The position numbers and the translations under genes are program-made. From Desulfovibrio cuneatus DSM 11391 (GTDB lineage: Bacteria > Desulfobacterota > Desulfovibrionia > Desulfovibrionales > Desulfovibrionaceae), in NCBI RefSeq assembly GCF_000430005.1, contig NZ_AUCY01000020.1, positions 1-63,529 on the forward strand: 63,529 nt of DNA, read 5' to 3'. Under the pieces are notes generated by a model. It made no database searches. It saw only the letters and a program-made list of their open reading frames with translations, and was not told the origin of the DNA. Positions within the stretch are counted from its first letter, which is position 1. The number at the start of each line of letters is the position of its first letter. Positions 17,155-26,455 of the stretch are shown here, in pieces.

Positions 17155-17739
17155 ATGGTTAATTCCCGATTGGTTTTTTGCTCACTTCTCGCTCTTTTGG
17201 TCCTTCCTGGGTGTGTAAAAAAACAACCTCCTGCCCAGCCCGCCCAGCGTACCGAACCTGCCCCTGGCTACCTTGCCAAAGGCACAAGCGGTAAACCGCT
17301 TTATATTGCCTCACAAAATTCGTTGCAGAATGCCAAATTTTTGGTGGCTAGTCCGGTGAAGCACGGTGAAGTGTGCTCACTGTTCGGGCCGCGCAAGCTT
17401 TCTGCTAAACGCAAGGCAACCAAATTTCATTGGGGTATTGATATTCGCGCAAAACGCGGCACTGAAGTGCTTGCCGCAGCCCCCGGCAAAGTGGTGTTTG
17501 TGGGAAAAGGGCAGCGTGGCTACGGCAAAACCGTAGACATTGAACACCAAAATGGCTTTGTAACGCGCTATGCCCACCTGGACCGTTTTTATATCAAGAA
17601 TGGCGCTGTAGTCCAGGAAGGCACGTTGATAGGCACAGTGGGCCGCAGCGGGCGCACAACAGGTGCCAACCTGCACTTTGAAGTGCTTAAAAACGGCCAA
17701 CGCCTGAACCCACTGGAATATAAGGCTTGGGTGGAATAA
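17155..17739 (+). CDS. M23 (LytM-type) peptidase-like lipoprotein, NlpD-like
   Basis: 194-residue predicted lipoprotein. The signal peptide ends in a lipobox LLVLPGC with Cys at residue 18. A proline-rich linker follows, then an M23 domain from about residue 70. The metal-site pair HWGID is present and YAHLD is intact. However, the usual H-x-H near the C-terminus reads ANLHFEV, so the first histidine is replaced by asparagine. NlpD-type activators of amidases also lack catalytic residues, so this may regulate cell-wall hydrolysis rather than cut peptidoglycan. Start ATG 17155 has AAGGAG six bases ahead. A strong terminator follows. Confidence 0.85.
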   Translation: MVNSRLVFCSLLALLVLPGCVKKQPPAQPAQRTEPAPGYLAKGTSGKPLYIASQNSLQNAKFLVASPVKHGEVCSLFGPRKLSAKRKATKFHWGIDIRAKRGTEVLAAAPGKVVFVGKGQRGYGKTVDIEHQNGFVTRYAHLDRFYIKNGAVVQEGTLIGTVGRSGRTTGANLHFEVLKNGQRLNPLEYKAWVE

Positions 17740-17770
17740 CCACGCAAGCACACATGCCGCTTTTATAGCG

Positions 17771-17820
17771 CATGTGAAAAAGCCCCCTGCATCGTTTGAT
17801 GTGGGGGGCTTTTTCACATG
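17771..17820. terminator. Strong bidirectional terminator
   Basis: Near-perfect stem CATGTGAAAAAGCCCCC / GGGGGGCTTTTTCACATG with a 14-base loop, directly downstream of the M23 lipoprotein gene, with A/T runs on both sides. Confidence 0.85.
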
Positions 17821-18024
17821 CGCAGCAAGCCTTGGCAGGGAAGACGTCCCAAAAAGTATGAATGCTGGAAACTAATTTTCCAGTAAAATGAGTGCGTTTT
17901 GTGTAACGTGTTTCGCGCATGGTTTATTTCTGAACGAGAAGTTCCTGTTCCAGGGAGAATGTGCAAAGCGACCCGTTGGGCTTACAGTGTTGTGGGCACT
18001 GTGGGCATGGTGGTTGCCTTTGCC
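17821..18024. other. Upstream region of the DUF533 gene
   Basis: About 200 bases between the M23 terminator and the DUF533 promoter. No gene, repeat or RNA structure is recognised. A reading frame running through it into the DUF533 gene lacks a ribosome site. Confidence 0.4.
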
Positions 18025-18055
18025 TTGACAGGTGGGAGGCAAGCACGCATTATAT
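18025..18055 (+). promoter_or_regulatory. Candidate promoter of the DUF533 gene
   Basis: A perfect -35 TTGACA at 18025-18030. Possible -10 boxes lie at 18048-18053 (CATTAT, spacing 17) or 18050-18055 (TTATAT, spacing 19). Transcription would start near 18060, downstream of the only nearby in-frame ATG (18054). This bears on the start codon of the next gene. Confidence 0.5.
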
Positions 18056-18869
18056 GACGAATAAAAGTTTTTATAAGGAGAAATCAATAAGCAATCTATT
18101 TGACAGCCTGCTGAACAACCCGGCTTTGAATGACATAAAAAATAAGGCGCAGGAAACACTGGGGCAAGTAAGTGGCAGCGGTGCAATGGAATCGTTAAAG
18201 CAAAACCTTGGGGGCAATAGCCTTGGTGGCCTGCTGGGGGCTGGTGCCCTTGGTGGCCTGTTGGGGGCGCTTGTTACCGGAAAGTCGGTACAAAAGGTGG
18301 CCAAAGGCGCTTTGGTTGTGGGTGGTACTGCCGCCGTGGGTGCCCTGGCATGGCAGTTTTACCAGAAGTGGGCGCAACCCGGCACTGCCCAAACTGGCGG
18401 TCCTGCCCCCACTGCACAGCCCGGCACAGCCGCGCAAGGCAACATGCCTGTGGCAGCCCCAGGCAGCCAGCCCGTAACTGTTCAGGATGCAAGCGTGAAA
18501 GCCCTGATGCTTGTGGAAGCCATGGTGTTTGCGGCGCGGGCAGACGGGCACATTGATGAAACGGAACAAAGCAGAATTTACGAAACAGTGGCAAAATTGT
18601 GCCCAGGCCAAGAACCCACCAAGCTTATTGAAGAATTGCTGCACAAGCCCCTTGACCCGGCTTCCATTGCGGCAAAAGTGGGTTCACAAGAAGAGGGATA
18701 CGACATTTACAAGCTTTCCTGCCTTATTGTAGACGTAGACCACTTTATGGAGCGCAGCTACCTGGACGGCCTGGCTGCAAGCCTGCACATTTCGGCAGAA
18801 GTAAAGTTCCGTCTGGAGCAGGAAGCAGAGGCCCTGAAACAGCAGGTGTATGCTGCCAATAACGGGTAA
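18054..18869 (+). CDS. DUF533/TerB-like protein (YebE type)
   Basis: Protein with a glycine-rich hydrophobic segment (SLGGLLGAGALGGLLGALVT, then ALVVGGTAAVGALAWQF), a proline/alanine/threonine-rich linker and a C-terminal TerB-like helical domain (MVFAARADGHIDETEQSRIYE). This is the DUF533 architecture of E. coli YebE; function is unknown, probably membrane-associated. The listed start is the first in-frame ATG, but it has no ribosome site and sits in the promoter. An ideal AAGGAG at 18075-18080 precedes an ATA at 18087-18089 that begins ISNLFDSLLNNP, where an ATG would be expected. The true start is probably 18087. Confidence 0.85.
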   Translation: MTNKSFYKEKSISNLFDSLLNNPALNDIKNKAQETLGQVSGSGAMESLKQNLGGNSLGGLLGAGALGGLLGALVTGKSVQKVAKGALVVGGTAAVGALAWQFYQKWAQPGTAQTGGPAPTAQPGTAAQGNMPVAAPGSQPVTVQDASVKALMLVEAMVFAARADGHIDETEQSRIYETVAKLCPGQEPTKLIEELLHKPLDPASIAAKVGSQEEGYDIYKLSCLIVDVDHFMERSYLDGLAASLHISAEVKFRLEQEAEALKQQVYAANNG

Positions 18870-18920
18870 ATAATTTCTGGAAAATTGATTCGCCTGCACC
18901 GCCTGTTTGCGCTGCATAAA

Positions 18921-18959
18921 AACAACGCCCCTGAAGGAATACCTTTCAGGGGCGTTGTT
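18921..18959. terminator. Bidirectional terminator between DUF533 gene and dnaK
   Basis: Stem AACAACGCCCCTGAA...TTCAGGGGCGTTGTT between two convergent genes, with short A and T tracts outside. It can serve both directions. Confidence 0.85.
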
Positions 18960-18981
18960 GTATTCTGCGTGGGCAGGCTGC

Positions 18982-20883
18982 TTACTTTACTTCAGTAAAG
19001 TCTGCGTCCACAACGTCGTCGTCTTTGTCTTTTGGCTTACCAGCGTGCGGGTCGGCTTCGGCATGGCCTGCGCCTTCCTGGCTTTTTTGTGCGTAAAGCT
19101 GTTCTGCCAGTTTATGAGAAGCCTGGGAGAGTTCTTCGGTTGCCTTTTCAATGGCTTCCAGTTCTTCACCCTTCATGGCTTCTTTCACCAGGGTTACTTT
19201 TGCTTCAATGTCTGCTTTCATGGAAGCGTCGGCTTTGTCGCCCAGGTCTGCCAACGATTTTTCTGTGGCATAAATCAGGGAGTCAGCCTTGTTGCGCGCT
19301 TCAATAACAGCCATGCGCTTTTTGTCTTCGTCAGCGTGCAATTCAGCTTCTTTCACCAGCTTTTCAATTTCTTTTTCGGAAAGGCCGGAAGAAGCGGTAA
19401 TCTGAATGGTTTGTTCTTTGCCTGTGCCAAGGTCTTTGGCAGAAACATTCACAATACCGTTGGCGTCAATGTCAAAGCTTACTTCAACTTGTGGCAGGCC
19501 ACGTGGTGCCGGGGGAATGCCCGTCAGTTCAAAGCGGCCAAGGGTCATGTTGTCGCCAGCCATGTTCCGTTCCCCTTGCAGAACGTGAATGGAAACTGAA
19601 GGCTGGTTGTCTGCCGCAGTAGTAAACACCTGGCTTTTCCGGGCCGGAATAGTGGTGTTGCGGTCAATAAGACGGGTCATAACACCACCCAGGGTTTCAA
19701 TACCCAGGGAAAGCGGGGTTACGTCCAGCAGCAGTATGTCTTTCACATCGCCAGTAAGAATGCCGCCCTGAATGGCTGCGCCCATGGCAACTACTTCGTC
19801 CGGGTTCACGGAACGGTTGGGTTCCTTGCCGAAGAAGTCGGTGACGGTTTTTTGCACCAGGGGCATACGGGTCATGCCACCCACCAGTACCACTTCGTCA
19901 ATGTCAGAAGCTTTCAGGCCTGCGTCGGCAAGGGCCTTTTTGCAGGGCTCAATGGTGCGCTGCACCAAATCTTGCACAAGGCTTTCCAGTTTGGCACGGG
20001 AAAGCTTCATGGTAAGGTGCTTGGGGCCCGTTTGGTCTGCCGTAATAAAGGGCAGGTTTATTTCTGTTTCCTGAGCGGTGGAAAGGTCTTTTTTGGCCTT
20101 TTCCGCAGCTTCTTTCAGGCGTTGCAGGGCCAAGCGGTCCTGGGTCAGGTCAATGCCGCTTTCTTTTTTGAATTCAGCAGATATCCATTCAATAACGCGC
20201 TGGTCAAAGTCTTCACCACCAAGGAAGGTGTCGCCGTTGGTTGCGCGCACTTCCACCACGTTGTCGCCCACTTCCAGAATGGAAATGTCGAAGGTACCGC
20301 CCCCAAGGTCGAATACGGCAATTTTTTCGTTTGCCTTTTTATCGGCCCCGTAAGACAGGGAAGCGGCCGTGGGTTCGTTGATGATACGTTTCACTTCAAG
20401 CCCGGCAATGCGGCCAGCGTCTTTGGTGGCCTGGCGCTGGGAGTCGTTGAAGTAGGCCGGAACGGTAATAACCGCTTCGGTAACGGATTCCCCAAGGTAG
20501 GCTTCCGCGTCTGCTTTCAGCTTGCCAAGAATCATGGCAGAAACTTCAGCGGCAGTGTATGTACGGCCTTCAACTTCCACCGCAGCGTCGCCGTTTTTAT
20601 CGGCAACAATGTGGTATGGGCTGTGGGTCTTCCAGTTTTTAATTTCAGGCGTGTCAAATTTACGGCCCATCAGGCGCTTGATACCAAACACAGTACGTTC
20701 CGGGTTGGTAACGGCCTGGCGTTTGGCAATGTCGCCAATGAGACGGTCTTTGTCTGTAAAGGCTACAATGGACGGTGTGGTACGCCCACCTTCGGGGTTG
20801 GTAATGCACTTTGGCTCTTTGCCTTCCATAACGAAAACACAAGAGTTGGTGGTACCAAGGTCAATTCCAATTATCTTACCCAT
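18982..20883 (-). CDS. dnaK: Chaperone DnaK (Hsp70)
   Basis: 633-residue Hsp70. The nucleotide-binding domain starts [17 protein letters not shown], with [16 protein letters not shown] and [15 protein letters not shown]. The substrate-binding domain follows ([26 protein letters not shown]), and the helical lid ends with an acidic tail [26 protein letters not shown] ribosome site precedes the ATG at 20881-20883. No grpE, dnaJ or hrcA is adjacent, so this is a stand-alone dnaK locus. No CIRCE repeat is seen upstream. Length and motifs are normal. Confidence 0.98.
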   Translation of the reverse strand: MGKIIGIDLGTTNSCVFVMEGKEPKCITNPEGGRTTPSIVAFTDKDRLIGDIAKRQAVTNPERTVFGIKRLMGRKFDTPEIKNWKTHSPYHIVADKNGDAAVEVEGRTYTAAEVSAMILGKLKADAEAYLGESVTEAVITVPAYFNDSQRQATKDAGRIAGLEVKRIINEPTAASLSYGADKKANEKIAVFDLGGGTFDISILEVGDNVVEVRATNGDTFLGGEDFDQRVIEWISAEFKKESGIDLTQDRLALQRLKEAAEKAKKDLSTAQETEINLPFITADQTGPKHLTMKLSRAKLESLVQDLVQRTIEPCKKALADAGLKASDIDEVVLVGGMTRMPLVQKTVTDFFGKEPNRSVNPDEVVAMGAAIQGGILTGDVKDILLLDVTPLSLGIETLGGVMTRLIDRNTTIPARKSQVFTTAADNQPSVSIHVLQGERNMAGDNMTLGRFELTGIPPAPRGLPQVEVSFDIDANGIVNVSAKDLGTGKEQTIQITASSGLSEKEIEKLVKEAELHADEDKKRMAVIEARNKADSLIYATEKSLADLGDKADASMKADIEAKVTLVKEAMKGEELEAIEKATEELSQASHKLAEQLYAQKSQEGAGHAEADPHAGKPKDKDDDVVDADFTEVK

Positions 20884-21088
20884 ATGCGCAGTTCCTCCTC
20901 GCTCATCAATTGCGGCGCAAATGCACCGCAGGTATATTTACGTATTCATCAGGAAAGATAAGTTCTTTTTTGGAAGCGTCTAGAGATAGCCACCCATTTT
21001 CACGAAATTTTTATTGTCTTACCGGGCCGATGGTTTTATATTAAACGATAACATATTGATTCTGTTTAAAAAGAAGGCTGTACGCTGC

Positions 21089-22516
21089 ATGAATAACAAA
21101 CAGGCACATTTGCAAAAAAATGGAGATGGGGGCAGGGGCGCAGGTGTTTGCGCCGTGCTGAGCATGGGCGGCTGTTTTGCCCTTGGCAACTTTACAGACA
21201 ATTTTTATAAGCAGTGTGCCGTGCTGCTGGCAGCTTCCGCCGGGCTTACTTCCATGCAAAGCTATGCCACTGTGCTGTTTTCCCTGCCTTTTATTCTGTT
21301 TTCGGCCTGGGCCGGGTGGCTGGCAGACAAAGTACCTAAAAAGCATATTGTGGTGGGGGCAAAAGCTGTGGAATGTGTAGCCCTGTTGCTGGGGGCCTGG
21401 GCATTGCTGCATGGCTTGTGGGCGGGCATGCTGGCCGTGTTGTTTTTTATGGGGTTACAGGCCACGTTTTTCAGCCCGGCCTTGAACGGCGCTATTCCTG
21501 AACTGTTTGAAGCCCCCGCTGTGCCCAGGGTAAATTCTCTTATCAAGCTTGCCTCCACTGTGGCGGTGCTGGCAGGCATTGCCGGGGCAGGCTTTTTTCT
21601 GGATTTTCGCTATGTGCTGGCCCCGGAGCAAGCCGCAGGGCTGCACGTTGTGCACATGCCTGATGCGGTTCTGGCCTGGATGCCTGCCCTGCAAGGGGCT
21701 GGTGGGCAACTGGCCTTTGGCCGGGGCATGGCAGGCCTGTTCATTATACTGGTGGCTGTAGTGGGTGTGTTGGTGGCCTTTACCATGCGCCAGCCCCCGC
21801 GCCAGCAACACACACAGCAGCACCCGTTTCCCTGGGCCGGGCCTGTGGATTCTTTCCGTCATTTTTGGGCCTTGCGCGGGGACAGTGCCCTGTTTCTGGT
21901 GCTGTGTGCGGAAGCGTTTTTTTATGGCATTGCCGCCATTGCCGTTATCAGCGTGAGCAATCTCAGCGCTGCCCTGGGCTACAGCGATACCTTCAGCAGT
22001 ATGCTTTCTTCCGCGCTTATGGTGGGCATTGCCGTGGGGGCGCTGTTTGCCGGGCGCACCCCGGCGGAAAGCTGGCAGCGCCTGCTGGCCCCTGCATCCC
22101 TTGGCATGGGGCTGTGCCTGTGGGCAGTGGCTGCCACCCCGTTGGCACCAACGCTGTTGCCCTGGGTACCCATGGCCCAGGCGGGCTGGTTTTTTGTGTG
22201 GCTGTTCCTGTGCGGGGTGTGCGGCGGGGTGTACCTTATTCCCCTGGCAAGCTTTATTCAGGTGCGCCCGGCCCCTTCTGAAAAAGGGCGGGTTATTGGG
22301 GTTTCCAATTTTTTGTCCTTTGTGTTTATTGCCTGTTGCGGGGTGTTGTTTTATGTGGTTGCCGCAGGGCTTGGGGCTGTGGCGGCTGCCTTGTTTGCGC
22401 AGGAAACAGCCAGGGTGGCTGCCAGTGCCGGGGTGTTTTTGGTGTATGGCGGTGTGCTGGCTGGCCTTGCCACGGTGGTGTGGCGGCGGGTGCATGCCAA
22501 GGGCTGGTCGCTTTAG
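21089..22516 (+). CDS. MFS transporter, LplT-like
   Basis: 475-residue protein with about 12 membrane segments, divergent from dnaK. The N-terminal half has FTDNFYKQCAVLLAAS and the loop GWLADKVPKKHIVVGAK (MFS motif A region). FFSPALNGAIPELFEAPAVPRVNSLIKL resembles the lysophospholipid transporter LplT and the N-terminal domain of acyl-transferase fusions. That would make it a lysophospholipid flippase of the inner membrane, but no acyltransferase partner is beside it. The frame is open from 21014; I chose ATG 21089 because it gives a short polar N-terminus before the first helix. Family call good, substrate tentative. Confidence 0.8.
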   Translation: MNNKQAHLQKNGDGGRGAGVCAVLSMGGCFALGNFTDNFYKQCAVLLAASAGLTSMQSYATVLFSLPFILFSAWAGWLADKVPKKHIVVGAKAVECVALLLGAWALLHGLWAGMLAVLFFMGLQATFFSPALNGAIPELFEAPAVPRVNSLIKLASTVAVLAGIAGAGFFLDFRYVLAPEQAAGLHVVHMPDAVLAWMPALQGAGGQLAFGRGMAGLFIILVAVVGVLVAFTMRQPPRQQHTQQHPFPWAGPVDSFRHFWALRGDSALFLVLCAEAFFYGIAAIAVISVSNLSAALGYSDTFSSMLSSALMVGIAVGALFAGRTPAESWQRLLAPASLGMGLCLWAVAATPLAPTLLPWVPMAQAGWFFVWLFLCGVCGGVYLIPLASFIQVRPAPSEKGRVIGVSNFLSFVFIACCGVLFYVVAAGLGAVAAALFAQETARVAASAGVFLVYGGVLAGLATVVWRRVHAKGWSL

Positions 22517-23066
22517 TGGGGCAGGGCTATGACCCTCGCCAGAGAGGGGAACGGTCTGACTCCGTTTAGTGCAAGCTGCGTGCTTTATTTTTGTGTTTTG
22601 TTTTGGGCGTGGCACGTTGGTAAAACTAGGCTTTTTTATGCATGCTGCGTTGGCGGCAAATTTTCCGTCAGGGCAGACCGTGAGGTCAGCCCCTAGGAAA
22701 ATCCGCCGCCGCCTTGCCTGCACAAAAAATACTATCTTTTCACCAACGCCCCGCCCAAGCACAGCCCCCTTGCTCGCATCGTGAACGCGCAAAGCCGCGT
22801 CCCGATGCTCGCAACGGCTTCGCTTTTTTGAACGGATGGAAACGCAAAGAACTTCCCTTGAGTGAAACCACTTTACTTTTCGCTGCCGGAGCATGGAACC
22901 CGCAGCCCGAGCGAAAAGAATCAAAGAAAAAGGTCTCCACATATTTTGATAGGCATGATTTATGTTATATGCTATGATTACTTCGTTACGAACTTCTGCG
23001 TACAGGGAAACTCGAGCTTGACAAATAACTTGTCCTGGAACAAGATTTCCCTTATGGAGTAATAGT
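22517..23066. other. 550-base gap with no supported gene
   Basis: Both strands carry open frames of 65-90 codons around 22.6-23.0 kb, but none has a ribosome site or domain. The stretch at about 22780-22925 contains AT-rich and GC-rich segments that read as low-information sequence. The phrase GCAGCCCGAGCGAAAAGAA partly resembles the AAGCCCGAGCGGATAAA shared by repeats at 26.2 and 27.2 kb, so it may be an old repeat fragment. The histidine kinase promoter should lie near its end. Confidence 0.45.
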
Positions 23067-26054
23067 ATGGGTTTGTTTTTTATATATACTTTGCGGAAGC
23101 TTGCCAGGAACGTGTGGGGTGTTTTGGGCTGTCGTGCCGCCCATGCTGCTCAGGTTGTCGGGCAACCACAGGACCCTGTTTCGCTGTTTATGGAAAAAAA
23201 ACTGTTTGAAGCGTTGCCATTGCCGTTATCTCTCTGGAAAGTGTCACCCCCTACTCTTTTAGATTGTAATGATCAGTTCATGGCGTCTTTTTCTACAATT
23301 TTTCCCCAGCAAACTGATCTGTTGCAATATTTTTCCTCTCATGATTCACGCCATGCGCTGGGCAAGTTGTTTGTTTCCCCGCCTCGCGGCAGTGTGAACG
23401 CCTCTATCCCCGGGGCAGACCTGCGGGCCTCTTCCCTTACGCTACAAGTACAGGTGCTGGCCGCGCAGGAAAGTTTTGTGCTTGTTCAAATGGCCCCGCC
23501 CACTGCGGCACAGGGGCCAGCCCTTACCCCTGCACCTTCCCGCGCCTATGCCCTTTCTTCGGAATTGGAAAGTGAGCAGCCCGGGCACCAGCGTAGCCTT
23601 TCCCCGGTGTTTTTTTCAGGCCTTAAAGGGGCAGTGGATATTTTGCTTGGCTGTGGTGGCAACTACAGCGCCAGCCTTGCCCTTGTGCTGGAATTGCTGG
23701 GCGAAGGGGTTGGGGTTGACGCGGTGCAGCTTTGGGTAACCCCTGCTGAAACCATGCTTGCCCAGCAGGTTGCAGGCGCATGCTTCTGGAAAAAGGAAGG
23801 CTTGCCGGCAGCCAACGGCCCCCTGCCTGATGGGGGGCAGTTTCTGGTGCAGTTTTCAGAATGGAAAGGCCCCTTGTTGGCCGGGCAGGTGGTGGGTTCC
23901 CACAGCCCGGAAACCCGTTCCGAAACCAAGGCCTTTTTGCGGGAAAGTCTGATGCGTTCTGTGTGCTGTGCCCCTGTTTCTGGGCAAGGACGTTTTTTGG
24001 GGGCTGTTGTTTTTGTTTCATACCAGGAAGAAAAGCTCTGGAGCGATGCGGAAAAAGAAGCCTTGGGTATGGTGGGCACCCTGATGGGAGCGGCCTTTTC
24101 CCTTGCTCACACCGCAGAAAAACTTTCGGAAGCGTATACCCGGTTTGACGATGTTTCTTTGGCCACCGGGGAAGTTATTTGTGAAGTAAGCACCAATGGT
24201 GATGTAGGGTACATTTCAGAGCGTTCACAAGAGGTGTTCAGCATTAAGCCTGATGACGTTAAGGGGATGGATTTTATTCATCTCTTGGGTGGGCAGGACT
24301 ATGCGGAACAGTTTTTTACTCAAATTGAGCGCCAGAATACCAGCGCGGGCTATTTTCGTGGTGTGGAACATGCCATTCTTGACCAGGCCGGGAAAGAGCG
24401 GTTTTTACGTAGTTCTGGCGCACCCTTTTACGACAAGCAGGGGCAGGCCCAGGGCATTCGTTTTACCAGCGTAGACATTACTCAGGAACAGGAGCGGCGC
24501 ACGCATTTGCAGGAAACCCTGGCGGCCCTGCGCCACGCCAATGAAGAACTTGCTGCCTACGCCCGGCTTACAGAACTTTTGGGCAACGAAGCAGAGGCGG
24601 CAAACCAGGCAAAAAGCACGTTTTTGTCCACCATTGGGCATGAAGTGCGCACGCCTATTCATGTTATTTCGGGCATGGCCTATCTTGTTTCGCGTTCTGC
24701 GTTGAGTGAAGAGCAGCGCGAATTTGTAGAAAAAATACAAAAAGCCAGTGAAGCGTTACTGGGTATTTTCAACAACATTCTGGAATATGCCAACACCGGC
24801 ACCGGCAAGGTGAGTTTTGAAGAAGTCCCGTTCCGGTTTGAAAGCGTGGTGTATGCCGCTGTTAGGACTTTTGACGAGTACCGGAAAAGCAAAAAGTTGC
24901 AATGTACAGTGTACATTGACCCCGTTATCCCGCATATTCTGAAAGGAGATGTGGACCGCCTTGGGGTTGTGTTTAAAAACCTGGTGCAAAATGCCATAAA
25001 ATATACGGAAACTGGCGGCGTGCGGGTGTGCTGCGTGTTGCAGGAAAACCTGGGGAGTGAGGTTCTGCTGGCCTGCCAGGTGGAAGATTCCGGCATTGGT
25101 ATTGACGAAGCGGGGCAAGAGCATTTGTTTGAGCCCTTTTACCAGCGCGATGCTTCCGATACCAGAAGGTATGGGGGCACCGGGGTTGGCCTTGCCTTAA
25201 CCCGCAAACTGGTGGAAGCCATGGGCGGGGAAATTAGCCTGCGCAGCCAGCCGGGCCTTGGCACTGTGGTGGCATTTACCCTGCGGTTGAAAATTTCCAA
25301 CACCAGCAGCCCCGAGGGCCTGTGCGAACTGGAAGGGGGCACGTTGCAGCCCCTGCCTGAATGGGTGCATGTGGCAGATAAACCCTTTGCCGGGCAAAGC
25401 CTGCTACTGGTTGTAGACGAAAAGGCAGGCAGTTACGCGCCGCTGACAACCGCCATTGAACAAATGCAACTGCATGTAACCACGGTGCATTCTGCCAAGG
25501 AAGCCCTTGGTGCTGTGCAAACCTGTGATGAAGAGAAACGCTTTGATATAATTGTTGTGGTTGTGCCTGTTAACCGCATTGCAGAATATGTACACTTTGT
25601 GCAAAGTATGCGCTTGCAACGGGTCGGGGAACGCTTACCACTGCTTGTGTATGCGGGGTGTTCTGCCCAGGATCATGTGTGCTTTGGCCGTATTAAGGGG
25701 CTGAGTGGCTGCCTGAACCCAGAATTTCCTGCCCCGGCTGTGCAGGAGCGTCTGGAACGATGGCTCTTTCATTGTGGCAGCAGTATGCCTGCAAAGCAAC
25801 ACATGGCTGATTCTGTAAACGTGGTGGTGGCTGCCCCGGCTGCGCCGGGTGCCCTTGCAAAAGAAGTGGTTGCCCTGGCTGCCTTGCTGGAAGAAGATGA
25901 CGCAGATGCCCGAGAGGTGGCCATGCGCCTTGGGCCACAACTGCGCGTTGTGGATGGCAGGGCAGGCAAACGAGTGGTGGATGCGGCCAGCGACTTTAAT
26001 TTTGCCGAGGCCCTGGAGGCACTGGCTGTTATACGGGATAAGCTTGGCGTATAA
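23067..26054 (+). CDS. Cytosolic PAS-containing sensor histidine kinase with degenerate receiver
   Basis: 995-residue signalling protein. Residues about 185-350 look like a GAF-type sensory region and about 355-480 a PAS/PAC region (ISERSQEVFSIKPDDVKG). A coiled coil leads to the HisKA dimerisation domain with phospho-accepting His525 in STIGHEVRTP. The HATPase has the N box NLVQNAIKY (about 640), EDSGIGIDEAG and GGTGVGLALTRKL. Residues about 775-900 form a receiver-like fold lacking the acidic pocket (VVDEKAG) and with VVVPVN in place of the phosphorylated Asp. The last 70 residues look Hpt-like but have no histidine. No regulator gene is adjacent. Start has GGAG eight bases upstream. Confidence 0.88.
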   Translation: MGLFFIYTLRKLARNVWGVLGCRAAHAAQVVGQPQDPVSLFMEKKLFEALPLPLSLWKVSPPTLLDCNDQFMASFSTIFPQQTDLLQYFSSHDSRHALGKLFVSPPRGSVNASIPGADLRASSLTLQVQVLAAQESFVLVQMAPPTAAQGPALTPAPSRAYALSSELESEQPGHQRSLSPVFFSGLKGAVDILLGCGGNYSASLALVLELLGEGVGVDAVQLWVTPAETMLAQQVAGACFWKKEGLPAANGPLPDGGQFLVQFSEWKGPLLAGQVVGSHSPETRSETKAFLRESLMRSVCCAPVSGQGRFLGAVVFVSYQEEKLWSDAEKEALGMVGTLMGAAFSLAHTAEKLSEAYTRFDDVSLATGEVICEVSTNGDVGYISERSQEVFSIKPDDVKGMDFIHLLGGQDYAEQFFTQIERQNTSAGYFRGVEHAILDQAGKERFLRSSGAPFYDKQGQAQGIRFTSVDITQEQERRTHLQETLAALRHANEELAAYARLTELLGNEAEAANQAKSTFLSTIGHEVRTPIHVISGMAYLVSRSALSEEQREFVEKIQKASEALLGIFNNILEYANTGTGKVSFEEVPFRFESVVYAAVRTFDEYRKSKKLQCTVYIDPVIPHILKGDVDRLGVVFKNLVQNAIKYTETGGVRVCCVLQENLGSEVLLACQVEDSGIGIDEAGQEHLFEPFYQRDASDTRRYGGTGVGLALTRKLVEAMGGEISLRSQPGLGTVVAFTLRLKISNTSSPEGLCELEGGTLQPLPEWVHVADKPFAGQSLLLVVDEKAGSYAPLTTAIEQMQLHVTTVHSAKEALGAVQTCDEEKRFDIIVVVVPVNRIAEYVHFVQSMRLQRVGERLPLLVYAGCSAQDHVCFGRIKGLSGCLNPEFPAPAVQERLERWLFHCGSSMPAKQHMADSVNVVVAAPAAPGALAKEVVALAALLEEDDADAREVAMRLGPQLRVVDGRAGKRVVDAASDFNFAEALEALAVIRDKLGV

Positions 26055-26064
26055 TCGTTGCCGA

Positions 26065-26364
26065 GGAAACGCTTATTTATTCCGTTTGGCGGTGTTATAC
26101 CCCTAAAGCCGACGGCAGTCGCGAGCATCGCGAGCCGTGGAGTGAGGGCAGAGTATGCGGGTGGCTTTGCTACCCGCATACCTCCCCGAAGCCCGAGCGG
26201 ATAAAGGAAACAGTCGAGGACGGAAGAGTTGACTCGGCCCGTCCTGGGCCTCGGCCTTCGGCTCCCGCCTTATGGGCGGTTCCCAATTCCGCTTTCCTGC
26301 GGAATTGTCACTCCTGCTTCAATAAAACCTCGCGCCTTACCAAACGAAATAACTGCGCGTTTCC
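26065..26364. repeat. Palindromic GGAAACGC element, long copy (B)
   Basis: Left end GGAAACGCTTATTTATTCCG then TTTGGCGG; right end CCAAACGAAATAACTGCGCGTTTCC finishing at 26364. It starts 10 bases after the histidine kinase stop. The right half is the reverse complement of the core of copy A at 11.3-11.5 kb over more than 100 bases with few differences. The left half shares GCGGGTGGCTTTGCTACCCGC-like sequence and AAGCCCGAGCGGATAAA with copy G at 27.2 kb. The element is thus modular. Confidence 0.8.
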
Positions 26365-26408
26365 TGCCGCAATTACATGAGTGGGTTTTTAACTTGCAAG
26401 ATTTTTAT

Positions 26409-26450
26409 AAAAGAATCCCCCATACACTGTGTATGGGGGATTCTTTTACG
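26409..26450. terminator. Bidirectional terminator
   Basis: Stem AAAAGAATCCCCCATACAC / GTGTATGGGGGATTCTTTT, about 18 base pairs with almost no loop, flanked by A/T. Lies between the histidine kinase gene and mntP. Confidence 0.8.
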
Positions 26451-26455
26451 TAACC

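Noticed and set aside
22569-22977. Short frames on both strands before the histidine kinase
   Set aside because: No ribosome sites, mutually exclusive, and the sequence looks like decayed repeat.
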